NCBI GenBank assembly: GCA_031308135.1
Contig: JAHLJT010000743.1
Location: 1 to 64,000, forward strand
DNA: 64,000 nucleotides
Origin: Acheta domesticus
Lineage: Eukaryota > Arthropoda > Insecta > Orthoptera > Gryllidae
Reading direction: 5' to 3'
Shown: piece by piece, positions 1 through 10,684 of the stretch
Layout: every line of letters starts with the position of its first letter
How positions within the stretch are numbered: position 1 is the stretch's first letter
The notes under the pieces: model-generated
What the model saw: the letters and a program-made list of their open reading frames with translations, nothing else
Database searches by the model: none
What the model was told of the DNA's origin: nothing
Position numbers and translations under genes: made by a program

Positions 1-418
1 TATACCATAATTTTGTTCCAATTTTGAACTAATTTATACCCACCTTAAAAAATTTTCTACCAATGCAGAACATCAAAATTTACAACGTGTCCCGTGGGTG
101 CGCTAACTTAACGTTAAGTTAGCATACCCACACAAGAAAAATGCGTTAAACCAAAAAAACAAATATACCATAATTTTGTACTAATTTTGAACTAATTTAT
201 ACCCACCTTAAAAAATTTTGAACCGATGCACAACATCAAAATATACAACGTTGTATAGTGGGTGCGCCAGGTTAACGTTAAGTTGGCAAACCCACACAAG
301 AAAAGTGCGGTAAACCAAAAAAACAAATATAACACAATTTTGTACTAATTTTGAACTAATTTATACCCACCTTAAAAAATTTTGAACCGATGCATAACAT
401 CAAAATATACACGTTTAA
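1..418 (-). repeat. Left arm: about 2.5 tandem ~164 bp units
   Basis: Units begin with TATACCATAA or close variants near 1, 164 and 328, giving a period of 163-164 bp. The first unit contains the 20-base palindrome CTAACTTAACGTTAAGTTAG near 103-122. The third unit degenerates after about 418. The orientation is opposite to the right arm. Confidence 0.85.
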
Positions 419-3400
419 GAATGGTGCGCCAAGTTATGATTGAGTGTACATTTCCATGACCTAAATTATTGCCAAATATGATCAATAAAATGCTTGGAAT
501 ATGTTTTAAAAATACCGTAAAAGCAAAGAAAATGATGCAAAAAATGTTATCAAAAACAGTTCGTATGAGCAACTCATTCTGTTCAATACATTACTGCTGT
601 AATCGAGACTACTTCTATTTGTTCAAGTGAGCCCAACTTTAAATGTTTCGCTTTCGACTGTACTTTACCAGAAAATCTCTGTCGTTAGTTATCCCGACTA
701 ATCGGCTGAACCGACATTGGCGCTGAATTGCGACACATACAACAGCTGACATTACAATAAGTGAGCGAAGAAATGGAGTTGGCTACTCAGGAATTCTGTG
801 GAGCATCTCGTTATTGTTATTTGAATCAAGTACCATAAAAATGAGATTAAAATTGATGAAATCAGCGAAACATGCATTAAAATGAAGGAAGAAGTTAAAA
901 AATAAAAGTTGTTATTCGAAATCGACGAAAAATGGCAAAAAGTCTTATAAAAATGGGTCATTTCCTTTTGTTATAATATATCATGATAGATGATAATACT
1001 AAACGGCATTGTTCTGAAGTGAAAAAAAATCACATTTCATTAAAATCTGCTCCCTGGTTACGAGGTACAAAGTGTTTATGGCTTTTTATTATATTCCGAT
1101 TGTCTTGTTTTGGTTCGCTCGTTATGGATGTGAATCACTGAGAAAAAGTGTAGGTGGTTTTATGCCTAATTCAGTATTTAAAATGTGAATATGCCTGCAA
1201 AAATATTTATTGTATTAATATGTTTTGAAATTATTACTTACATTTCCGTATAGTTTGGAAATATTAAGGAACACCATGTTAGTATTCTCTGGTTTTAGTA
1301 TGTCATCAAATCGTTCACCATCTTTTGTTCATCAACGTAATGTAGCATGTTTACTGGAAACAGCATGTAAACTACAAGTTGTTATAATCTTTCGATATCA
1401 GGCACTATTAATCAAAGAACAAATTGCGTCAGTCATGTTAATAATATGAGTAACATGCAATGTTATTTAAGGAACATTACGTATTAATACACACGTGCTT
1501 CTCCACTTTCAAAGTGGAATGACGTAAGCCCTTTCACTTCCATATACCTATTTAAGAGACCATTGGTGGAGAATTGTAAGTAATCAAACAATACTTGAAA
1601 TATCCTGAGATGCTCGAAAGACACAGCAATCAACAGATATTGTCGCGTCAAGATTCTAAAAATTTCGTGTGGAAAATCCAGTAAACGATGGGGGGGTGAA
1701 GAAACGCCACCTTTTGTTCGCCGGCCTGCTCTCCTAAATGATCAACGTTATTCTGTGAAGTTTTTCCTGCGCACAGTACCTGAACCCCCTGAGTTCATTC
1801 GCCCAGCGGAAGGTAGGGGGGAGGCGCATTGTACGCGACAGGTAGCATTGAGGGATGGAAACGGTAGGGGGATGCTCAGGTAGAAAGCTCAATGGAAACT
1901 CCTTTCTCTGTTCCTTCTGAGAAGGGCAGCTTTTCTGTTCGTGCCAAAATTCCCCATCTACATTCACTATTTCTTAACAATTTTGTAAGTACATTTCATA
2001 AAATAATATGTGTTTGGTATTCAACTGTTGGTACTGTTAAATGTTAATTGTCATGATGAAAAGAATGCAATGAAGCACAAGAAATTGAATTATCACTCAC
2101 AATTCTAACAGAAATTTTCATTGAATAAATGTTTTGATATCGAACATCAAATGTATAATTAAAAGTATTATAATTATTTATGAATAAATGTCTATTGCAA
2201 TAGCAAAAAAAGGTGGGAATGTCATTACAACATGTACAAGAAATATGGTATAAATAATAAATATAAAATATAGTACAGAAAATTAATGCAATGCAAAAAT
2301 AAAATACTCTTAAAACCGAAACCAAATAGCACAACAACAGTCAACTAATTCAACAAGAGTACAATGTCAAAAAGCCGAACTTTAAGTCTGGAACTTTCGA
2401 TAGAATAAGGAAACCATTCATTCTATTATACTTGAACGACAAAATCCCCCCCCCAAAAAAAATGAAATGAGGAAACATACGCAAAAACTTTGAAAAAACA
2501 ACACCATATAATTTTTTCGATCCCCGGAAAATGTTTTTTAGTCAACTATTAAATGTGGGTACTTCTAAGATACTCACAGTGCGCTAAAAACTGTAATTTG
2601 TTGTTCAGATAAATAATTAATCAGCTTCTAAATATGAAACTCGTTCAGATAAAATTATAAGTGCAACAAAGAAAAGAACATAATTTCGTCTGAACACATC
2701 AGATACTACAGATACTTTCGTTTAGTGTACCCACTTATTATATTAGTTTAGTGAAGTATACTCTAATTCAGTAAAGAATCATTGATTATCATTATATTAA
2801 TTCCTTGCGTGTAATTAAAAATTCATAAGTAACAATCAGAATTCAGAAGAAGGATCAAAATCGTTTATTTACGCCATTATAACACAGAAGTGGCCAACAT
2901 ATTTCCAGTCGGCCATGAAACATCGACAAAAATATACATAACAGACTACTTAATAACTACATTAAATAAAATTAAATTGGTGAAGTGATAATATAAAATA
3001 AAATTGGTGAAGTAAACGTTGATTTGAAACAACGGATCAACACTAACGGATCATCACAATAAAGCATTTGTTCTTCACATGTTATAAATGTAAAATTTAC
3101 AAACGTCAGATGTATTTACCCGAACTAAAATGTACGTCAGAAAAACTTCTGTATCAGTTGCGACTCTTTTTCACTTTCCGATATTTATACATGTATTTTC
3201 TCTCATTCCTTTCTTAACATTTCGTGGGAACTAATGTTTACATGGTTTTATCAGCTTCTTCAAATATGTCTTCTGAAATATGTCCAATATCTTTCATTTG
3301 AAAGCATTTTTTCCCCACCAAGTTACTGAGGACTCCATATGTATAGAATAGAAGGCCCACTAAAATGTAGGTCTATTTCAGAACCAATACATTCATAAAT

Positions 3401-3486
3401 GTATGCCTCGAATGGTAAAGGTGGGCTTGAATTTCTCAAAATGTAACACGTTGATAAAGAAATGTAATTGCTCTCGTACAAAATTA
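419..3486. other. AT-rich interior of the foldback-like element, no gene recognised
   Basis: Only short open frames (under 100 codons) occur on either strand, with no recognisable domain. There are homopolymer tracts near 2448-2462 (C then A) and a G run near 1690. I see no transposase, RNA gene or regulatory site that I can support. Confidence 0.6.
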
Positions 3487-4558
3487 TGGTATATTTGTTT
3501 TTTGTTTAATGTGTTTTTCTTGTGTGGGAATACCAACTTAACGTTAACCTGGCGCACCCACTTTTCAACGTTGTATATTTTGATGTTCAAAATTTCAAAA
3601 TTTTTCAGTTCAAAATTTTTCAGTTCAAAATTTTCAGTTCAAATTTTTCAGTTCAAAATTTTTCAGTTCAAAATTTTCGGTTCAAAATTTTTTAACGTGG
3701 GTATAAATTAGTTCAAAATTAGTACAAAACTGTGGTATATTTGTTTTTTTGGTTTAACGCATTTTTCTTGTGTGGGTTTGCCAACTTAACGTTAACCTGG
3801 CGCACCCACTCTTCAACGTTGTATATTTTGATGTTGTGCATCGGTTCAAAATTTTTTAAGGTGGGTATAAATTAGTTCAAAATTAGTACAAAACTGTGGT
3901 ATATTTGTTTTTTTGGTTTATCGCATTTTTCTTGTGTGGGTTTGCCAACTTAACGTTAACCTGGCGCACCCACTCTTCAACGTTGTATATTTTGATGTTG
4001 TGCATCGGTTCAAAATTTTTTAAGGTGGGTATAAATTAGTTCAAAATTAGTACAAAATTGTGCTATATTTGTTTTTTTTAGTTTAACGCATTTTTCTTGT
4101 GTGGGTTTGCCAACTTAACGTTAACCTGGCGCACCCACTCTTCAACGTTGTATATTTTGATGTTGTGCATCGGTTCAAAATTTTTTAAGGTGGGTATAAA
4201 TTAGTTCAAATTAGTGCAAAATTGTGGTATATTTGTTTTTTTGGTTTAACGCATTTTTCTTATGTGGGCTTGCCAACTTAACGTTAACCTGGCGCACCCA
4301 CTCTTCAACGTTGTATATTTTGATGTTGTGCATCGGTTCAAAATTTTTTAAGGTGGGTATAAATTAGTTCAAAATTAGTACAAAATTATGGTATATTTGT
4401 TTTTTTGGTTTAACGCATTTTTCTTGTGTGGGTATGCTAACTTAACGTTAAGTTAGCGCACCCACGGGACACGTTGTAAATTTTGATGTTCTGCATTGGT
4501 AGAAAATTTTTTAAGGTGGGTATAAATTAGTTCAAAATTGGAACAAAATTATGGTATA
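3487..4558 (+). repeat. Right arm: about six tandem ~164 bp units
   Basis: The marker TGTGGT/TATGGT recurs near 3731, 3895, 4059, 4223, 4387 and 4550, so the period is 163-164 bp. The first unit is lengthened at 3595-3690 by a run of ~15 bp subrepeats of the type TTCAAAATTTTTCAG. Each unit contains AACGTTAACCTGGCGCACCCAC or a close variant. The last unit has the palindromic form also found in the left terminal unit. An open frame (3403-3711) runs through the subrepeats and is a by-product of them. Confidence 0.9.
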
Positions 4559-4884
4559 GTCTTTTTTAATTTTTGAATAAGTGGGTGTGCTAACTATACG
4601 GACATCAGGCAGACTTACGTCTCGGGAGAGCAAAGTGCGGAGCCACGAATGTCCACGAAGACACACTATTTACATTAAATTAGCCCAATTTGCAAATGAA
4701 TCAATGTATCTTATTGATATTTTAATTAACTGTTTATTTTACGTGTTTAAATAATTGTTTTTTTTTTCAAAATATATTTATTAGTAACCGAGAAAAATTT
4801 TACTTTTGGTAAGTTTATTATCTATTACTCCAAAATAAATTGAAAATAACCAAATATTTTTTAATTTTAAAAGTAATGATTTAA

Positions 4885-6435
4885 CCCATTAGTGCATGAA
4901 GTTTCCTGACTTTTTTGGGGGGGAAAAGATTGTATATTCATGTATTATACATCTAAAAGACATACTATGTGGATTATCAAAATTTTATACTCCACCGTTT
5001 CCAAGAAAAACGTGATCCGATAAATCGGATCACATGCATACCGTACTCCTAAGTGCAGCCGTCGGGCTGTCCGGTCGGGTATGCTTTCAGTAGAAAGGAC
5101 ACGGTGAAATTCGCATATACTAAGATATTTGTTACTCTAAAAATAAGTTAGCTATATTTTAATCTTTTGGTCCATTTTGATGTCTGGACTAATTTTTACG
5201 TTATATTTATATTACTGGACAAAATAAATGAAAGTATTTTGATTTTGAAAAATTATGTTGATTCATAAGAAATTCTTTCCTTTCGTATTCTAATATTTGA
5301 AGCATTTGGAATGAAATCCCATATCATAGTTTCGACACATGAATTTTCCTTTACTATGGCAGTGGGGAAGATTCTTTTTTGTAGAAATGGAAATTATCAA
5401 ATGGTTTTTGCTGTCAAAACGGATGTCAGAATTTAGATCATTTGGCTGTTTTTCTCTTCTTGGTGATGTTTCATGAATTTTCAACAAGCTCACGCAAATA
5501 TCTCTTCGGAATTTCGAAAGACAATGTGACTTCTCCTCATTCGGCTAAATTTTCATCAGGAGCCAAATATTCACAACCCAAGTATCCAAAAAATGTGCAA
5601 ATATAAAACAATACTATTTTTTTGTTTCATTCTTGATCTGTCACCACTTGGTTCATCACCACCACTTGGTTCACCACCATTGTTTCGCCACCACTTGGTT
5701 CATCAAATCCATCCCACCCATTCTTTTATTGTACGAACTAAAAACTACAGGCTGTGAAACATTAATTTTACATTTTTTTTCGACCACCTCGTGTAACTTC
5801 CCATTTCGTTTACTTCATGATTTGTGGTAACAGCCTTTCATAATAATTGCCTTTCCGTCTAATATGCATAATTTCTGCAGAAGAGTGAAAATCATTGCTC
5901 GCAATTGTTGGCACCTTTTGTGAGTTCTTCTTCCAACATACTCCAAATTCCAGTTACAGATAAGCAATTTTTCATTTAGAAGCAGTTGCTTGAAATATAG
6001 AGAGAAAAGACGTAGCCATTCTGAAATACTGTATTGCAATGATAAGTGTCCCCTCCGATATTTCGGATCACGAAAATTAATTTGAAATAATTTAGTAATT
6101 TATAATTATTTTCTTAGAATACCAATTCAAATGGAAAACACAAACCTTCATTATTTCATTTCGTACAAAATTTGTTCGTATCAATGAAGGTTAGATATTA
6201 TAATTATATGAAAACTTACTAGCTACGTGAAACAACAAGACTGTAATGCGTCATCTTGCACTCTAATTGCTATAAATCTAAAACTTCTGAAAGTTGCAGC
6301 ATATACATTTAATTTATGACTTTCCAACAATGCGAAAGATGATTCTTGTATATCTCAAACAGATAAGTCTCCAATCACAGGCATTGTTGACGCTTTTCTT
6401 AGCACCCGATTTATCGGATCACATGCACTAATGGG
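4885..6435 (-). mobile_element. piggyBac-like element flanked by TTAA, internally deleted
   Basis: A perfect TTAA lies on each side (4881-4884 and 6436-6439). The ends are perfect 14 bp inverted repeats, CCCATTAGTGCATG. The CCC...GGG termini inside TTAA are the hallmark of piggyBac insertion. Subterminal copies of a GATCCGATAAATCGGATC palindrome lie near 5014-5031 and 6407-6421. At about 1.55 kb it is shorter than an autonomous piggyBac (roughly 2.5 kb), and only the transposase C-terminal part remains, on the minus strand. The same insertion, with the same right-hand MULE flank, occurs in copy B (20212 onward), so it predates the MULE duplication. Confidence 0.85.
5290..6039 (-). pseudogene. 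piggyBac transposase remnant (C-terminal part)
   Basis: The remnant is read as two minus-strand frames. The upstream piece (6039 down to about 5815) has an aromatic segment, SEWLRLFSLYFKQLLLNEKL. It resembles the hydrophobic region that precedes the piggyBac C-terminus. The downstream piece (5493 down to 5290) ends in CHSKGKFMCRNYDMGFHSKC, matching the spacing of the Cys-rich C-terminal domain of piggyBac transposases (C-K-KFMC-x2-x-x-x-FH-xKCF). The catalytic DDD region is missing and the frames are not joined, so it cannot encode an active enzyme. Family assignment rests on the Cys-rich tail plus the TTAA-flanked TIRs. Confidence 0.6.
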
Positions 6436-6810
6436 TTAAGGGAAAAATACTACCATAATTATATTAATCTACAATCTCTTAACAAGTTCTTACATTATTA
6501 CTTTAATTGATTGAAAATTGTGAAAGTTGGAACTTTTTAGATATGGGAAAATGTAAGGAAAATTAATTACCGGGAAAGTAAAAAAGAAAATTTAAGATTG
6601 TGCATTTACAGTTTATTAATAAAATTTTTCTTTAAAATTGCCCAGAAGCATACATTGCATCTTCATCTTTTTTCTTTACTTCTTTTATTGACTTGACAAA
6701 CCTTTCCTTCTTTTATTGACTTGGCTTTTTTAAGCACTTTTAAAGTCTAGTTGCAATGCCATTTCACTTTTGTGGAGACGACGTTTGTCTCCCATAATAT
6801 TTTTATTTTC

Positions 6811-8045
6811 TTAGGATATGTCACTTTGATTCCTGAAGCATGCTCTTTCACTGGCCTCACATCCCATATTGAACTGGGACACTGCTGATGTCAGCAATTT
6901 CAATTTTTTTTCTGGAAAGAAATGTTTCTTTTGGGCACTTGCTCCAAACAAAACTATGCAAATATCATATGCATTCTGTGTTTTCCCATATACACATTCC
7001 AGTAATTCATTTTTTGCAAGCCTCTGATACATAGGAATTATTTTACAAATAACACTGGGAGACTACAGTTTTCTTGTAGTTTTTGCCATGTTTTGAAATT
7101 TCATTCACTTGAGCTCGATTGTAGAAGCACCATGAATTTTCTTCTTTAGGGCATTTAAAATGCTATGACTTCAAGTCTGTTGGCATTGCTTGGTATAAGG
7201 TGGCAAGTATTGCGAACTTCATCTTATGCACATCTGGAATATTCTTCTGGATGGCATTGTGATTATTTGCTAAGACAAATAATTATGTCATCCTTTAAAT
7301 GCACTTGTTTTTTACCAAGTGTAACACCCTTCACTTTCTATTCTTGTATTATTTTTGTAAACCTGTTTAAAATCTTTACATCACATGTTTTATACATTCT
7401 TCTTTTCTAATAATAAAGTTGTCACCTTAGATGTTTAGTTTCAGATGGTGATTGAAAGTCTTTGCATCACCATCTGACAGTATTGTTGTATTTCTAAAAT
7501 GATGAGCTACATCCATTACTTTTGAAGATCCATTAAAATTACTAACACTCTCTCCACTTAAATCATGAATTTCTTTCCATTTTTTATATTCACAGCTTTT
7601 TTCTCATAATTTGCTCTTGTTCTTTTCATAAGTGTCACAGTATTTTGACAAAACATGAAAATCAGCCACATGGCCAGTCAAGATATCGATAACAATTCCC
7701 ATTACATAACGACATGTAGTGCCTCGTTTATGCCATGTTCCATCATACAATACTAAAAAGTTTATAACTTCATCACTGACTTAACATCTAGAACATCTAT
7801 GTAAGCTTTATGTATGGCTACATACGAAAGTCTCAAAATTTCCTCTTATTTTTGCATTATTTTTAATAACAGAGAGAACATGAGAATTGTAAGTTGAAAC
7901 ATTCATTCATGGTAAACCAATTACCATTGAAACTGCTCTATTGCTGAATGTCCCCTACCTATTTGCAAAGAAGGATCCACAATTTTTCTATTCACTTCAT
8001 GTGGTGGCCTACTACAAGATGATGTTAGGGTAGACGATGGCTATT
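6811..8045 (-). pseudogene. Mutator-like transposase remnant, copy A
   Basis: Conceptual translation of the minus strand gives blocks typical of arthropod Mutator-like transposases. One is the DGTWHKRG-type motif with VIDILTGHVADF and a following Cys (about 7830-7640). Another is the C-terminal YQRLAKNELLECVYGKTQNA...FNMGCEASERAC block (7032-6811). Stops and frameshifts separate the blocks; for example, the first block is broken at a TAA near 7782. The protein would act in the nucleus, cutting and joining MULE ends. The same blocks occur, slightly better preserved, in copy B on the plus strand. An upstream segment to about 8460 is also shared between copies but has no clear domain. Confidence 0.7.
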
Positions 8046-8823
8046 TGAAATTTTATTTAACAATTGTTCACAATTATTACGCTTGTTCACTAACTGAAGA
8101 GCAAATTACATTGATTGTTTTACTTCAATGCATACATTTGAGGATCCACAGACAGCACTCACACGCATCCTTTCAGTAAATGTTCCTTAACACACTTGTG
8201 AAGTAACATGCAAGTGCAATTCTCTTCTTCGGATATTTCACTGTTCAGCAGGAAAAACATCAGTGAACTTGGAAAGAATGTTCGCACTGGCTGATGGCTT
8301 GACCGGTGAGATTTTGGCTGAAAAGGAACAATGCTTGACATCTGATACTAAAAAAGTTTCTACTTCCTCAGCACTGGCATTTGTGACTGCAATCTCCTGC
8401 CGTTTCTTCTTTACGAAAGCTGCATTTTTATTACCACTGCACTCCTTTGCACCAAAATAATTCTAACCTGAATTAGCCGACGGAAAATAAATTAAGAATA
8501 TTAAATACTTATTAAAAACCACCTACCAAATAACTAAGTTATAGAAAAGTTAAAATAAAGAAACTAATGTGACTAATAGTTTGGAATTATTCATTTAAAA
8601 CGAAAGTTCGCAACAAATCTTGTTAAAGGTGTCAACGACCACTTAACATTAGAAACATATAGTTTCTGACAGATTTCGAATTGAAGATTTGCACCATGGA
8701 AGTCCGTTCGGCTCGCGCATGGGCTCGCTCGACTCCGCTCGTGTGTCTTCGTGTACGTTCGTGGCTCCACATTTTGCTCTCCCGGGGCACAAGTGGCCAG
8801 GCAAGCCAGCTGGGGCGACGGCG

Positions 8824-10449
8824 CACAGTGGGCTAAATGGCGATTCTAGACGGAACTAGCCTTAAATCTTTTGTTTTAAGTGATTCTTGGGAATGTAAAC
8901 GCTTGTTAAGATAGTGAAATTAATGCACATTAAATATACTTCAGTTTTACTCATTAATGATTATAATTACTAATGAATACAAATTATTATTATTAATGAA
9001 TTGTGTTCGAAAAAATATTTAAAAAATATTATGACTTCTCCGAACGCAAATATATTTTATTCTTAATAACTAAATCAAAACATAAATGAATTTATTAATC
9101 TTCTATTTTATATTGAACAATTTCTTAAAGATTTATTTAATTTTTCACAATTGATAAGAACTGATTTTTCTTCTTCTTCTCCTTCTTCTTCAGCTTATGA
9201 CGTTTATGTTTCATATAAAAGACACAAATCATGAAGTTGTATTGCAGATTAACCCTTTTCTAACCCACAGTTTGTCTATACTTGACTTTTACACACTCCC
9301 CATGTTGACCCCTTAAACAATTTCATTGCTACTTAAATTTAATGTTCTTATATCTTTCATTGCTTTGGTTGATTCACACCATTTCCACTGACAAGTTGAC
9401 ATTACAACATTACAATTGGCCAACAAGAACCCAACAATTGATAAGGCAGTCCTCTGATAATGCGACGAGTTGTAGTCATCTCCTGCAACATGTTGGCCGC
9501 ATCTCTTTTTCCCGATGTATGCAGTGATTGCCCCGCTGCGTACACAATTTCTTCCTTCGAGTGCGACGTAAGTAATGTTTCAGGCTTGCACCTGAACTAG
9601 TAGATTGCGTAGCTTCAATCATTTTAGGTGTTATTGCCCTGTATATCACTTCCGGAAACTGAATTACAGCATCTAGTCACCCAGAATACTTTTTAATGAA
9701 ATGATGCTCGACGTGGTCGCATTTTCTCCACCTACTTAAAAAATGTTATAAAATACTCTTACAGCATCTTTAAGGCATTTCTCCATTGTTTTTTCGCACT
9801 CTTGAAAACCTAATCTATTCTTTAGAAAAGACATTAGCTCTGCTTTCATGTCCTCTCTCTCTCGCGAAACGGGAAACAGATTACGGGAGGTGACTACCGG
9901 ATGCGCGCCATCGTCTGAAATAAAACATAATATCCTCATCTGGACGTGAAACTTAGTGCATCGTAAAGTAAAGACACGAAGCTATTTAGTGACATATGTT
10001 TTACTGTAATGCAAGTTAATTTACATTGTTGAAAATCTACTTGAAAGTCGGGAAAATGTAAAATTTAGGTCTCGCGCAACGCCTACTTTACAGCTTATAC
10101 GAAGAGAGAAGTAAAGAATTGAAATTATATAACTACCGTTGAAAAGTACATACTTCACTGAACATATTCCAAATAGCAGAGTTTCGCGTTCGCATTTCGT
10201 TGAGATCTGAGCACGTTTGATTCTTCGAGTGACTGCAGAGCGACTGCCTCACGCAGCGCTTCCTTCAAGATATGACAAGTAATCCACTTCCCCAGCGTAG
10301 CAACCGTGAGCCGAAAAAATAAACCAACTCTCAAATATCATTCTACTAACATCGATGATCAAATTCACTAACACAAAAAGTCGATATTAAAATGTTAGGG
10401 TGGGGGGGGGGGTCTAGTTCCGCCTAGATTGGCCATTTAGCCCTCTGTG
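8824..10449. mobile_element. Non-autonomous Transib-like transposon with RSS-like ends
   Basis: The left end is CACAGTGGGCTAAATGGC and the right end, reversed, is CACAGAGGGCTAAATGGC. The inverted repeat runs 36 bp with 32 matches. Both sides are flanked by the same 5 bp, CGGCG (8819-8823 and 10450-10454). The homologous MULE flank in copy B has one CGCCG at 15555-15559 and no insert, which is the empty site. A heptamer-like CACAGTG end and a 5 bp GC-rich duplication are known features of Transib, the superfamily related to RAG1. The 1.6 kb interior shows only short frames (for example 9342-9527 and 9736-9939) and no recognisable RAG1-like core, so it is non-autonomous. Confidence 0.8.
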
Positions 10450-10684
10450 CGGCGGCCCGAGCCCAGTGCCTGCCGTCGCCATGGAAACACCTCCCCCCCA
10501 CCATGTTCCCCCCCCCCGCGTGATATTTCCTAGAAAGCCCCCACCACCAACAATAAGCCAGACAGCCCTTCACACTTCCCGACGTTGGCGTATCCTAGCG
10601 GTGGACGGGGAACTATTCAAAGGATGTAACTAAAAACACGCCTGGTGAGCCCTCTATATACATCTTTACTCTATGGTAATAGTT
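10450..10684 (-). repeat. GC-rich shared flank of MULE copy A
   Basis: This stretch is the reverse complement of about 15337-15565, with a few differences in the C/G homopolymer runs. It contains the CCCCCCACCATG-rich tract and, at its outer edge, CATCTTTACTCTATGG. It continues the MULE-side homology past the Transib insertion. It is therefore either an extension of the MULE end or a piece of an older host element that was copied along with it. Homology stops at about 10684. Confidence 0.75.

Larger units (their letters stand above)
1..4558. mobile_element. Foldback-like element with arms of tandem ~164 bp units
   Basis: The left arm (about 1-418) and right arm (about 3487-4558) are built from the same ~164 bp unit in opposite orientation. 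The outermost unit on each side carries variant bases absent from the inner units (TTTGTTCC rather than TTTGTACT, GGGACACG rather than a CTCTTCAACG-type stretch). The first ~130 bases of the window therefore match the reverse complement of 4430-4558 better than they match their own neighbours. This is the structure of a Foldback-type DNA element with tandem subrepeats in its inverted arms. The interior has no recognisable transposase, so it is non-autonomous. The left edge coincides with the window start, so the true left end and any target duplication cannot be seen. Confidence 0.75.
4610..8795 (-). mobile_element. Mutator-like (MULE) DNA transposon, copy A
   Basis: Both ends carry an inverted terminal sequence of about 60-80 bp containing GTCTCGGGAGAGCAAA, then GGAGCC(A)CGAA, then GAAGACAC and CGAGCGGAGTCGAGCGAG. 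It is at 4615-4660 on the left and reversed at 8690-8795 on the right. The interior encodes a decayed Mutator-like transposase on the minus strand. A piggyBac-like element sits inside at 4885-6435. The same element recurs inverted at 15580-20872, which supports the boundaries. No convincing 9 bp target duplication is seen. The right side continues into a GC-rich stretch also shared with copy B. Confidence 0.75.

Noticed and set aside
3403..3711. 102-codon plus-strand ORF with repeated FSSKF/FQFKIF residues
   Set aside because: It runs entirely through the ~15 bp subrepeats of the foldback arm; the repeated residues simply translate those repeats.
3487..4558. Regularly spaced repeats suggesting a CRISPR array
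   Set aside because: The units are contiguous ~164 bp repeats without unique spacers, mirrored in inverted orientation at 1-418, in a eukaryotic transposon.
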